Origin: a virus
DNA: 64,000 nucleotides
Direction: 5' to 3' (one strand)
Virus record (IMG/VR): IMGVR_UViG_3300044959_000131
Span: 1 to 64,000 of that record
Part shown: one piece after another, positions 7,904 through 15,249 of the stretch
Layout of the letters: the number at the start of each line of letters is the position of its first letter
Position numbering within the stretch: the stretch's first letter is position 1
Notes under the pieces: generated by a model
What the model was told of the DNA's origin: nothing
Databases searched by the model: none
The model's input: the letters and a program-made list of their open reading frames with translations, nothing else
Translations under genes and position numbers: made by a program

Positions 7904-8212
7904 ATGCCGACATTTTCTGAACTTCATGAAAAGTTGCTGGCGGCCAAGAACCGGCGTCTTGTCTTACTTCACATCGCCGACCTCATTGAAGGGGAATTTC
8001 TGTCACACAATCCAGAGTCTCGGCCTAAGAGGCTTCTTCTGAACGAAGATAAGGTCCCGGTCCCACAGACCGCATTCGATGAAGTCGTAGAGAGTATCCT
8101 CAAGGAAGTTCAGGAACTGGACAAGCACATTCAGCAAATTCTTCAATCGACCTTGCAGGACCACAAGGTAGATGGTACTCAAGACGCTCAAAAGGAAGAG
8201 AACCATGAGTGA
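7904..8212 (+). CDS. small helical hypothetical protein
   Basis: 102 aa from the ATG at 7904 (GAGG 7 bases upstream; a TTG one codon earlier is less likely). Predicted mostly helical, with an EVVESILKEVQELDKHIQQI amphipathic segment near the C-terminus. It overlaps the next gene by 8 bases. No family recognised. Confidence 0.7.
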   Translation: MPTFSELHEKLLAAKNRRLVLLHIADLIEGEFLSHNPESRPKRLLLNEDKVPVPQTAFDEVVESILKEVQELDKHIQQILQSTLQDHKVDGTQDAQKEENHE

Positions 8213-8786
8213 AGGTAACGGTGCAAACGGAGCAGTGACACGTGTCGAGGAAGATGTCAAACAAATGGCATCAGCGAAGAAGATGTCGAAAATCGACATC
8301 AAGCGAATGCAGGCACGTGAAGAACGTCGTCGACGTCTAATCAACAGAGGCGTTCCAGAGGACAAAGTGGACGCCGTAATGGAAGCCGAGGACTACAAGA
8401 ATCTACCAATCGATAAGAGACTCGACCGTTTCGAGCACATCGTATCTCAGGCCCTGCAGGGCTTGCAGATGGACATATTGGCCCTTCGACATAACGATGG
8501 CGTTATTGCTGAAGCCATGGACATCAATCTCAAGGCGATGTCCAGAGCCCTCGAGAAAGCTGGCGTCTCAAAGGAGGTACAGGGCGACATCATCCGCGAG
8601 GTCGAGAAGGAGATTCGCGAGGAGCAAGAGAAGAGGGCGCGAGCTGAGCAGGAAGCCCTTCGTCTAGCCGCAGATCGGTCCGAGATGGAGCGTATTGCGG
8701 CCGAGATAAACGACAATACATCATCGTCTTCGGACGAAGCTCCTGCCGTAGAGATCCCAGAAGGCGCAACAGTGTTTGGGGGCTAA
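8205..8786 (+). CDS. coiled-coil hypothetical protein
   Basis: 193 aa from the ATG at 8205, preceded by AAGGAAGAG. Residues 20-55 are basic and helical, and residues 125-175 form a long charged coiled coil (EVEKEIREEQEKRARAEQEA). The end is a Ser/Asp-rich tail. Such layouts are common in phage scaffolding or internal proteins, but nothing here proves that role. Last gene of the rightward run; a terminator follows at once. Confidence 0.75.
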   Translation: MSEGNGANGAVTRVEEDVKQMASAKKMSKIDIKRMQAREERRRRLINRGVPEDKVDAVMEAEDYKNLPIDKRLDRFEHIVSQALQGLQMDILALRHNDGVIAEAMDINLKAMSRALEKAGVSKEVQGDIIREVEKEIREEQEKRARAEQEALRLAADRSEMERIAAEINDNTSSSSDEAPAVEIPEGATVFGG

Positions 8787-8788
8787 AA

Positions 8789-8809
8789 AAGGGGCCGAGG
8801 CAGCCCCTT
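8789..8809. terminator. bidirectional intrinsic terminator
   Basis: AAGGGGC / GCCCCTT stem with a 7-base loop, A-rich on the left and TTCTT on the right, between the convergent genes ending at 8786 and 8816. It can serve both strands. Confidence 0.75.
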
Positions 8810-8815
8810 CTTGAC

Positions 8816-9865
8816 TTACTCTACATCCATGACACGGCTGTAACCGGTGATTTTTGCGAGCGCAGCCTGCCCTGCCTCTTTGGCAATGTCATCTAAGGCA
8901 TATTTGCCGATGGTCTCAAGTAGTTCCTTGAGGTTCGACATTGCGTTCGGGTTATTGTTGAGCATCGTCGCTGATGCCTCGTAGTCGATTCCGTCTTTGT
9001 CACTCAAGGTGTAGGCATACTTCTCCTTGATGTCGTCCAATGTCTTTTGGACATCGGAGTTTGTGAAGTCGAGTGACTTGAATACTGCAAAGGCGTCGAA
9101 GAGCGGCTTCAAGTTCTTAGGGTTCAACTTGCCCTGTTTTTCGAGCAGCTCTTTAGCGTGCTTTGCAGCCTCACCGAGCGTCTTGTGCATCAGGGCCGCC
9201 GTTTCCGCAACCCACTCTTGAAGATCGGATTGGAGCTTTTTGTGGGCCTCAATGGCTTGGTCGGCGCTTACCTTGGATAGGCTATCCGCCGCCGAGATTT
9301 TGAACATTCGCCACTCAAACCTGAACTTCGACTTCAGCTCGTCGATATCCAAGAACGATTCTTCGTTCTTGAGATACTGCTTCTTTACCCAGGCATCGAT
9401 TTCGTACTTCTTTTCCTTCGTTATTGGATAGGAGTTCTCGATCCTCTTTGCGGCAATCTTATCCACCTGTGCGTTGAGGACCTCAAGCTGAGCTCTCTTG
9501 AGCTCTGGGTAGTTGTCGATGAGGTTCTTTACTTCCTTCAAGAACTCCAACTTTAGGGCCGTCAGCTTTTCCAGCAGGTCTTCCAAGACTGGATATCTAA
9601 CGAATCGCGCCCCAGCAATTGGAAAATCTGAGGAGCGTGAAGCCAAGGTTGACCTTGCCTTGCTTTCGATCTCCTGAATCCTTGAGATAGCGTCCTTCGG
9701 TAGGAGTTTCTTATGTCCCAGCTTGAAGGCTCCTGGATCCAAGTTTGGCAGGTCCAGATCATCGGCATTGAGCTTCTTGATCGCTGCCCACCTACCTACA
9801 TCGAGGTCGAATAGAATTCCTTGTTTGAAGATTACATCCTCAATTCCTTGATTGACGGAACCCAT
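8816..9865 (-). CDS. DUF3150-like protein
   Basis: 349 aa. The N-terminus KQGILFDLDVGRWAAIKKL (about 14-32), followed by an ADDLDLP segment, matches my memory of DUF3150 proteins, which in phages and plasmids often neighbour AAA+ ATPases. The rest is long helices with coiled-coil character (residues 85-250). The ATG has GGAG 7 bases upstream. It is the last gene of the leftward operon carrying the Ycf46-like ATPase, so a role with that ATPase is inferred. The biochemical activity of the family is not known to me. Confidence 0.7.
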   Translation of the reverse strand: MGSVNQGIEDVIFKQGILFDLDVGRWAAIKKLNADDLDLPNLDPGAFKLGHKKLLPKDAISRIQEIESKARSTLASRSSDFPIAGARFVRYPVLEDLLEKLTALKLEFLKEVKNLIDNYPELKRAQLEVLNAQVDKIAAKRIENSYPITKEKKYEIDAWVKKQYLKNEESFLDIDELKSKFRFEWRMFKISAADSLSKVSADQAIEAHKKLQSDLQEWVAETAALMHKTLGEAAKHAKELLEKQGKLNPKNLKPLFDAFAVFKSLDFTNSDVQKTLDDIKEKYAYTLSDKDGIDYEASATMLNNNPNAMSNLKELLETIGKYALDDIAKEAGQAALAKITGYSRVMDVE

Positions 9866-9867
9866 AC

Positions 9868-10113
9868 CTAGTCTCCAACTATCCCAGTTTTCTCTCTAGG
9901 TCCTGGACACGGTCCGTTTTGGCACTCAGGTTTTGTACACGGAATGCACCCTGTGCCGTGGCATATCTCACAGTTATCGCAATTCTCGCCATCGGCATGG
10001 TGCCGAGGACAAGAGGGCCATTTGCACTCGGCGGCGCAAATCTCCCGTCTGTCCTCGGCACCACAGTCCAGGCATCGAGCACCGGGCCATCCTGACCAGC
10101 GGTGTTCTGACAT
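9868..10113 (-). CDS. Cys-rich zinc-binding protein
   Basis: 81 aa with about 13 Cys. CLDC, CAAEC, CPRHH, CDNCEICHGTGC and CTKPEC units resemble DnaJ-type and rubredoxin-like zinc centres; CDNCEICHGTGC in particular is DnaJ-like. ATG 10113 is taken as the start (a GTG one codon earlier is possible). It lies between the DUF2997-like and DUF3150-like genes, almost without spacing. Confidence 0.75.
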   Translation of the reverse strand: MSEHRWSGWPGARCLDCGAEDRREICAAECKWPSCPRHHADGENCDNCEICHGTGCIPCTKPECQNGPCPGPREKTGIVGD

Positions 10114-10115
10114 CA

Positions 10116-10319
10116 CTACTTATTCCCGACAGACACCGTTCCCTTAGCGGTGCGAAGAGCCTCTGGCTTCTTGGTCTGTTTCACTACGGAACCGAGCGCC
10201 TTGATGATTCCCTCTGTTTCCTTGAGACATGCAGAGTCGCTGAATCCGTCTGCCTCGATGTTGACGTGTCCCGGGTCCTTAGGATCGATGCTGATGATGA
10301 TTCTCTTCTCGGATGCCAT
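10116..10319 (-). CDS. DUF2997-like small protein
   Basis: 67 aa. RIIISIDPKDPGHVNIEADG, then SDSACLKETEGIIKALG, follows the DUF2997 pattern: a strand with a Dx(D/N)G-like turn, a conserved S-x-C and a helix. AGGAG lies 6 bases before the ATG. By memory, DUF2997 and DUF1257 genes occur together near Ycf46-type ATPases in cyanobacteria and other bacteria, as they do here. Confidence 0.7.
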   Translation of the reverse strand: MASEKRIIISIDPKDPGHVNIEADGFSDSACLKETEGIIKALGSVVKQTKKPEALRTAKGTVSVGNK

Positions 10320-10328
10320 TTGCTTCTC

Positions 10329-10715
10329 CTAGATGTCCATCTTCCGCTCGTACTTTATGGACGAGCCGGTCTTGTGGACCGTAATTGGGATGGACTCATG
10401 CACGATCTGCAGGCTGTCTTCTATTTCTGGAAGTGATTCGCCACTCTTCCACTTCTTGTAGATGTCTTTTGATGACGGACTGGACTCAAGAACCTGTTTG
10501 GTGTGCTTGCATGATCGAATCTTCTCTCCAGTCTTGGCATTCTTCTTTGGGAAGATCCAGCCGGGGCAGTTGCAGGAGAGACTGCCGTCCTCCCAGAGGA
10601 GAGTCTGGTATTGAGCTTTCATACCCTCAACTTCTCTGTTGGAGGTGAAAACCCAACTGTAGATTGCCCTCCCCCTATCTTGTTTCTTGTTGGTTTTTCT
10701 CTTCTTGTCTATCAC
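10329..10715 (-). CDS. SWIM-type zinc-finger protein
   Basis: 128 aa. SCNCPGW (about 49-55) followed by SCKHTKQV (about 69-76) gives the CxCx(n)CxH signature of SWIM domains, which bind DNA or protein partners, with a basic N-terminus ahead. The GTG start at 10715 has only a weak ribosome-binding site. It lies between the DUF2997-like and DUF1257 genes of the same operon, so it may be an accessory of that module. Confidence 0.65.
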   Translation of the reverse strand: MIDKKRKTNKKQDRGRAIYSWVFTSNREVEGMKAQYQTLLWEDGSLSCNCPGWIFPKKNAKTGEKIRSCKHTKQVLESSPSSKDIYKKWKSGESLPEIEDSLQIVHESIPITVHKTGSSIKYERKMDI

Positions 10716-10776
10716 TTGTAATCTCTACTGATTTCTATGCATGAAGAATGTTTTCTTGCGATGTCGTGATCTCGAC

Positions 10777-11223
10777 TCAAGAGTACTTCGTGGCGTAGAG
10801 CTTTATGGTGCCGTCCTTCTCTTTCACGCGCTTCAGTGAGTAGCCCTGGCTCTTGAGCTGCTTTTCCGCCACCCTAGCTGTGTACTCCTGCATGACGAAA
10901 TTCTGCTTCTCGACGTCGAAGTTCCTTTTCTTGTCGAATTCAGAGATGTAGGCCACGTACTTTCCATCCCCGGTCCGTCGATACCCGACGTCGTTGGCCG
11001 CGCTGCCAACATTGTTCCTGCGAATGATGATGTGGCACGGCGGGGCGTAGTCGGGCGAGCTCCTGTCTAGGAGCGACCTGTTGTCACCTTGGTACCCGTA
11101 GAGTGGAGCTCCATCTTCGTGAACTTCGACGTTTCCAGCTCCGAATTGAGCTTCCAAAGCTTCGATGAGCTGCCTTTCGTACTTCTGGAGGAAGTCGACC
11201 TTGATTTCCGTAAAGTGGCTCAT
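10777..11223 (-). CDS. DUF1257 / Ycf35-like protein
   Basis: 148 aa. The opening MSHFTEIKVDF is the hallmark of Ycf35/DUF1257, followed by an alpha-beta region with CHIIIRRNNVGSAANDVGYR (83-102) and a DGKYVAYISEFD strand, and ending in a basic strand pair. Ycf35 is encoded in red-algal plastids and cyanobacteria; its activity is unknown to me. Here it is one gene downstream of the Ycf46-like ATPase. Confidence 0.8.
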   Translation of the reverse strand: MSHFTEIKVDFLQKYERQLIEALEAQFGAGNVEVHEDGAPLYGYQGDNRSLLDRSSPDYAPPCHIIIRRNNVGSAANDVGYRRTGDGKYVAYISEFDKKRNFDVEKQNFVMQEYTARVAEKQLKSQGYSLKRVKEKDGTIKLYATKYS

Positions 11224-11243
11224 GTGTAGTTCCCATCTAAGAA

Positions 11244-11274
11244 GGATGCCGGCTCATACTTCGAGCCGGCATCC
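11244..11274 (-). terminator. 12-bp hairpin after the Ycf46-like gene
   Basis: GGATGCCGGCTC and GAGCCGGCATCC form a perfect 12-bp stem with a 7-base loop, 22 bases beyond the ATPase stop. On the minus strand TTCTT follows, so it is a probable terminator or attenuator between the ATPase and DUF1257 genes. Confidence 0.6.
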
Positions 11275-11296
11275 GTTGTACCATACTACTCTGACA

Positions 11297-12847
11297 TCAG
11301 GCATCGATGGCCCGACCGATTGCAACTTCTCGCTTCTTTACGACATTGGCAGGTCGTGTGCGGCCCTTGCACCACTGCTGCATGGCCTCGATTTGTGACT
11401 TCATCATCTCGGACAGAGGAACCGTCTCATCAACGGCCATCTGAATGTCGATCATCCCAAGCTCCCGGTTTGCGGAGAAGGCCGTGAACATGGCCTCGTT
11501 GATGACAGCTTCGATCTCTGCACCCGAGAAGCCCTCGGTGTCCTTGACGAGGCCATCCATGTTGAGGTTCTTGATGAGCTTTTCACGTCCCCTCTTGGCT
11601 AGGTGGATGTGGAAAATCTCCCTCCTTTCGTCTTCGTTCGGCAGGAGCACCGAGAACGTTTCGTCAAAACGACCCTTCCGAAGGAGTTCTGGTGGAAGGG
11701 ACGATACGTCGTTGGCGGTCGCGTAGACGAAGACGGGACTTGTCTTCTCTTGCATCCATGTCAGGAATGTTCCTAGGACACGAGCCCCGACGCCCGAGTC
11801 CAAGTTCCCTGACCCAGAACCGGCGAAGCCCTTCTCAATCTCGTCCAGCCACAAAACGCACGGGGCAACGGCCTCGGCCGTCTGGATGACTCTCCTGGCG
11901 TTTTCCTCGGATGCGCCGACCAGTCCAGCGAATATACGGCCCATGTCACACCGAAGAAGTGGGAGACCGAGCTCTTCGCTGATGGCCTTTGCTCCCAATG
12001 ACTTTCCAGAGCCAGGAGGCCCAACCATGAGAATGCCTTTTGGTGATGGGAGGCCGTATTCTCTGGCTTTCTCAGTGAAAGCCTGCTTCCTCTTGGAAAT
12101 CCATTCCTTGAGGTTTGCCATCCCACCTACCTGCTTCAGTCCATTACCCTGTGGAGGGTAGTAGGTCAAAAGGCCAGTCTTCTTCAATGTCTGGCACTTT
12201 TCCTCCATGACCACCGCTGGGTCCCATCGCTTCGTGCTGTTGTTCATCTTGGACCGAACGTACGACAGTGTGAATGCGTTCTCGGCCTCAGATGTCGTCA
12301 GCCCAAGCGCAGCATCAATCAGTTGTTTCCTTAGCTCTGGACTCGGGATGCTGTCCCCCTTCAGCTTGGTACCATCGATGATACCCTGAATGACTCTGTC
12401 GAGCTCCTCCGGTCCAGGAAGATTCATCTCGACGAGTGCGAACTCCTTTTCAAGCTCTGGAGGAAGCTTGACGACCGGTGATATCACGACAACCGTCTTC
12501 TGGCTGGCCTTGTAGTGCTGTATGAGGTCGATGACCTTGGCCTGGATCCCTGGGTCTTCGAAGAAGTGGTGCATCAGTGGCATTGCCACGATGGACTTCG
12601 GGTTCATCTTTATCATGAAGTCGAGTGCGTTCGATGGTCCGTCTGTGTCATCGACCACCTTTGCGGTCCCCTCCCTCATGAGACCCTTCGATAGAGTCCA
12701 CACCCACAATTCTCGGTTCGTCTCCTTCGCGGCGAGACGAATCTCCTGCAAAGAGCGCATGTACTCCGAGCTCTGCAGGTAGATAGCCGGGTAGCCAGCC
12801 TTCACCTTCTCAATGATGGCCCTAGCGGTGCTGATGTTATTCGCCAT
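11297..12847 (-). CDS. Ycf46-like AAA+ ATPase
   Basis: 516 aa from ATG 12847 (GAGGGG 7 bases upstream; an in-frame start nine codons earlier is weaker). The N-terminal 220 residues contain the VVVISPVVKLPPELEKEFALV segment typical of Ycf46. The AAA+ core has Walker A GPPGSGKS (about 276-283), Walker B CVLWLDEIEKG (about 330-340), a sensor-1-like VYATAND and the arginine-finger region RKGRFDETF. The helical lid follows, with SGAEIEAVINEAMFTAF. Such ATPases are cytoplasmic remodellers; the plastid and cyanobacterial member has been linked to carbon metabolism. The upstream gene overlaps by 11 bases. Confidence 0.85.
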   Translation of the reverse strand: MANNISTARAIIEKVKAGYPAIYLQSSEYMRSLQEIRLAAKETNRELWVWTLSKGLMREGTAKVVDDTDGPSNALDFMIKMNPKSIVAMPLMHHFFEDPGIQAKVIDLIQHYKASQKTVVVISPVVKLPPELEKEFALVEMNLPGPEELDRVIQGIIDGTKLKGDSIPSPELRKQLIDAALGLTTSEAENAFTLSYVRSKMNNSTKRWDPAVVMEEKCQTLKKTGLLTYYPPQGNGLKQVGGMANLKEWISKRKQAFTEKAREYGLPSPKGILMVGPPGSGKSLGAKAISEELGLPLLRCDMGRIFAGLVGASEENARRVIQTAEAVAPCVLWLDEIEKGFAGSGSGNLDSGVGARVLGTFLTWMQEKTSPVFVYATANDVSSLPPELLRKGRFDETFSVLLPNEDERREIFHIHLAKRGREKLIKNLNMDGLVKDTEGFSGAEIEAVINEAMFTAFSANRELGMIDIQMAVDETVPLSEMMKSQIEAMQQWCKGRTRPANVVKKREVAIGRAIDA

Positions 12848-13190
12848 TGACTTTCCCCTCACGTTTTGGAGCAAGAAGCTCCCAGAAGAAATTCACTTCC
12901 AATTCCAATGCGATGTTCCGTGTTTTGAAAAACACCAGCTCTCCTGTACGACTACATACGATCTCACTTATCCCGTCCTTTTTAGCGCATCGAATGGCTA
13001 GATTTCGGTCGTACGCAGACCTGACCGTCCATCCCTTCTTTCCGTCTGACTCCTCCCACTCCACATTTGATGCCCGGCAGGATGTCGCTATTTCTCCGCC
13101 GATGTCTTTTGCGAATTGCTCGATGCCATCCTGGTACATCATCTGGATGGTACCGTCCGGTGCAATCTCGACTTCGAATTTGTCCTTCAT
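12837..13190 (-). CDS. hypothetical protein in the Ycf46 operon
   Basis: 117 aa from ATG 13190, which overlaps the upstream stop (13187) as ATGA; a longer reading from 13259 runs far into that gene and is less likely. The opening KFEVEIAPDGTIQMMYQDGI has a strand-turn-strand pattern somewhat like DUF2997. Two Cys (TSCRASN, AIRCAKK) and an EWEESDGKKGWTVRSAYD segment follow. No family named. Tight overlaps tie it to the ATPase. Confidence 0.7.
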   Translation of the reverse strand: MKDKFEVEIAPDGTIQMMYQDGIEQFAKDIGGEIATSCRASNVEWEESDGKKGWTVRSAYDRNLAIRCAKKDGISEIVCSRTGELVFFKTRNIALELEVNFFWELLAPKREGKVNGE

Positions 13191-13903
13191 CGCTGATGTG
13201 CCTTCTCTATCCGGCTCTTCGATTCTGAGATGATAGAGTCGGCGTTCTCCGCTATCCACTTATGTGGCGACATCACTCCATCATTTGCCTTGTCAACGAG
13301 GTTCTTGATGTAAGTCCCAGTCTCCCCAGACATGTCGGATTCGTCGACAATCTTTTTCATCGCCCATAGGACGGTTATAGAAATTGGTGCGCAGACTGGT
13401 GCTTGGTTCTGTCTGAATTCGGCATCGAGCATCCAGACTTGTTTCTCAAGGTGTATGAGGTTGAGTAGCCGTACACTAGTTCCCTTTGGTGCATCAGGTG
13501 AGCAGTTTTCTGGTGGGCTGGAGACGAAATGGTAGCGGCACATGCTTGGCCTGAACGGGTATATGCTACACTCGTTCTGGTCCGTCAAAAACGGACACCT
13601 CAGCTTCTTCTCAAAGTAGTTCTCTCTGGTGACGTTCTTGTAGCTCGCCGCGATGGCGTTCCTTTTAAGTGCCTCTAGCAGCTCTCCCAGTCTTGGACGA
13701 ATTGACTCGTCCACCAAGAGCCGTTCAGCGATGTTCAGGCCCTCCGTCAGAGTCAGTGTTGCAAGGAGATAACAACAGTGAGCGCAGCCCTTTTTGCAGC
13801 TCACACCTCCAACTTTTTGGATTGCCTCCTGAGCTTTCTTATCTAGTATCTCGAAGAGACGATCAAATTCGTCCGTCAGGAAGACGGTTTCATCCAACGT
13901 CAA
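13187..13903 (-). CDS. YkgJ-family cysteine-cluster (Fe-S or zinc-chelating) protein
   Basis: 238 aa. CKKGCAHCCYL (about 36-46) is the CxxxCxxCC signature of the YkgJ family, and a second cluster CPFLTDQNECSIYPFRPSMCRYH (about 103-125) completes it. The family is thought to chelate Fe-S or zinc, and some members act as metal-dependent modifying enzymes. It is the first gene of the leftward operon ending at 8816, preceded by a promoter-sized gap with a short inverted repeat (13919-13936). Confidence 0.8.
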   Translation of the reverse strand: MTLDETVFLTDEFDRLFEILDKKAQEAIQKVGGVSCKKGCAHCCYLLATLTLTEGLNIAERLLVDESIRPRLGELLEALKRNAIAASYKNVTRENYFEKKLRCPFLTDQNECSIYPFRPSMCRYHFVSSPPENCSPDAPKGTSVRLLNLIHLEKQVWMLDAEFRQNQAPVCAPISITVLWAMKKIVDESDMSGETGTYIKNLVDKANDGVMSPHKWIAENADSIISESKSRIEKAHQR

Positions 13904-13973
13904 TCTCCTCTGTGACGTCAGGACTTAATTGTCCTGGCAAGATATTTATTCCGACAAAAGCGGATTTTCTTCC

Positions 13974-14014
13974 GATGCAATGATGATCGAATCAGATTCG
14001 ATCATCATTGCATC
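13974..14014. repeat. perfect 20-bp inverted repeat with 1-base centre
   Basis: 13974-13993 and 13995-14014 are exact reverse complements around one A. The palindrome lies three bases past the 3' end of the tRNA-Arg gene and ahead of the YkgJ-type gene, so it could end or trim the tRNA transcript. It has no U-run. It shares no sequence with the similar palindrome at 16747. Confidence 0.9.
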
Positions 14015-14016
14015 AA

Positions 14017-14090
14017 CGACCCCAGCAGGACTCGAACCTGCAACACCTGGCTTAGAAGGCCAGTGCTCTATCCGATTGAGCTATGGGGCC
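14017..14090 (-). tRNA. tRNA-Arg (anticodon TCT)
   Basis: 74 bases. The acceptor stem GGCCCCA/TGGGGTC has one G-U pair and G73. The anticodon loop CTTCTAA reads AGA. The T-arm CAGG-TTCGAGT-CCTG is standard. The 3' CCA is not encoded. Confidence 0.95.
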
Positions 14091-14114
14091 ATCACCGTGC
14101 TTGTCTTCTACGTG

Positions 14115-14187
14115 TGCCTCCGGCAGGATTCGAACCTGCATCGACCTGGATTTTAAGTCCAGCGCTTTACCATTTAGCTACGGAGGC
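14115..14187 (-). tRNA. tRNA-Leu-like (anticodon TAA) with a short variable loop
   Basis: 73 bases. Acceptor GCCTCCG/CGGAGGC with A73, D-arm with GG, anticodon stem CTGGA/TCCAG and loop CTTAAAA give anticodon TAA for UUA codons. The variable loop is only about 6 bases, unlike the long arm of normal tRNA-Leu, so its charging identity is uncertain. CCA is not encoded. Its 5' acceptor bases, read on the other strand, form the GGAGG of the next plus-strand gene. Confidence 0.9.
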
Positions 14188-14192
14188 TAACT

Positions 14193-14750
14193 GTGAGAGT
14201 CATCATCTATGACAAGAACCCGGGAGTAGGATTCACTCAATGGCTCCTGAAGCTATCTTGGTCTATCGGGTGCTGGTTTCAAAAACTCATCGGAGCAGTA
14301 GATGACTACTACGGAGCATCATCTTGGGATGATGCGAAGCAGTGGCTTCTCTCACGGCCGCGCCCACTGACAGTTATCCAGTACTGGGGTCATGGGAGCC
14401 CCGCTCGAGTGTGGCTTGCTCAGAAACTCGTTCCATCATATGAATGGCTGACGTTGAAAGAAGCTATAGCCCCAGACTCTCTTCTCTGGTTCAGGGCCTG
14501 TAGTGTCTTTCAAGGAAATTCCGGAATCGACTTCTCGAAAGAGCTCGCTGACGGTCTGAACTGCACCATCGCTGGACACACAAGAGTCATCGGGCTATTT
14601 CAAGGTGGTCTCTACACGCGCAAGCCGCACCAACCACCAAGTTGGTCACCGTTGGAGGGAACGACGCGGGGTTGGTTGCCAGACCATTTGAAGTGGTGGA
14701 ACAAGAACACCATATTCTGTCTTAGAACCAAAGTCCCCGAGGGTTGGTAA
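14193..14750 (+). CDS. caspase/CHAT-fold-like protein
   Basis: 185 aa, starting at GTG 14193 with GGAGG 6 bases upstream (inside the opposite-strand tRNA gene). VIQYWGHGSPARVWL (61-75) ends a strand with His67-Gly, and LLWFRACSVFQG (97-108) ends another with Cys103. A helix and the AGHTRVIG strand follow. This is the His...Cys arrangement of clan CD peptidases and related CHAT/DUF4347-type domains. It is a lone plus-strand gene among minus-strand tRNAs. It could be a protease or an inactive relative. Confidence 0.55.
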   Translation: MRVIIYDKNPGVGFTQWLLKLSWSIGCWFQKLIGAVDDYYGASSWDDAKQWLLSRPRPLTVIQYWGHGSPARVWLAQKLVPSYEWLTLKEAIAPDSLLWFRACSVFQGNSGIDFSKELADGLNCTIAGHTRVIGLFQGGLYTRKPHQPPSWSPLEGTTRGWLPDHLKWWNKNTIFCLRTKVPEGW

Positions 14751-14782
14751 AGTAGAAGAATCTGCCGAATTTTCCGTCGTAG

Positions 14783-15049
14783 TCACTTGAATCTCTTGTT
14801 GACGGAAGCGATGAGGGCCTCGGCGAGGTCCACGTACATCTCGATTTCCGTCTTCAACGCACCGAGCTGCGAAGCGGTAAGCCCAAAGCACATGGCTACT
14901 CTTGAGGCCAATATGGCCGTCGCCACATTCAGCAACTCAGCGCGCGCCACCTTCCAGGATTCGAGGTCGGTCGTGGACGCGAGCATCAAAACATCGCTCA
15001 CTGTGACGGGCTTCACTTCTGGTTCCTTCTGTTCCGTTGGTTCTTTCAT
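14783..15049 (-). CDS. small hypothetical protein
   Basis: 88 aa from ATG 15049, which has GGGGGTG 5 bases upstream. In-frame upstream codons run back into the tRNA-Ser gene and are not credible as coding. The N-terminus is Glu/Pro/Lys-rich; residues 20-85 are helical (VARAELLNVATAILASRVAM). No family recognised. Confidence 0.65.
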   Translation of the reverse strand: MKEPTEQKEPEVKPVTVSDVLMLASTTDLESWKVARAELLNVATAILASRVAMCFGLTASQLGALKTEIEMYVDLAEALIASVNKRFK

Positions 15050-15114
15050 TTCTTCACCCCCTTCTTTTTGACGAACAGTTTCTGGCGCGTTTAGGCTCAC
15101 TGCTTTTGACATTG

Positions 15115-15202
15115 TGGAAGAGGTGAGATTCGAACTCACGGGGCCTTTCAGGGGCCCTCCGGTTTTCAAGACCGGTGCCTTAAGCCGCTCGGCCACTCTT
15201 CC
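15115..15202 (-). tRNA. tRNA-Ser (anticodon TGA)
   Basis: 88 bases with the long variable arm of tRNA-Ser (GGGCCCC...GGGGCC-type stem). Acceptor GGAAGAG/CTCTTCC, loop CTTGAAA reading UCA. CCA is not encoded. Confidence 0.95.
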
Positions 15203-15249
15203 ATAGTCCAGCTCATCTGAGACGCCAGACGAGAAGGAGTTATTTCGAT

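Noticed and set aside
9933-10436. 167-aa plus-strand reading frame opposite the Cys-rich and DUF2997-like genes
   Set aside because: It runs antisense to three small genes with recognisable motifs and ribosome-binding sites, and its own composition shows no domain.
15050-15196. N-terminal extension of the gene at 14783 into the tRNA-Ser gene
   Set aside because: Those codons are tRNA sequence; ATG 15049 has a good ribosome-binding site.
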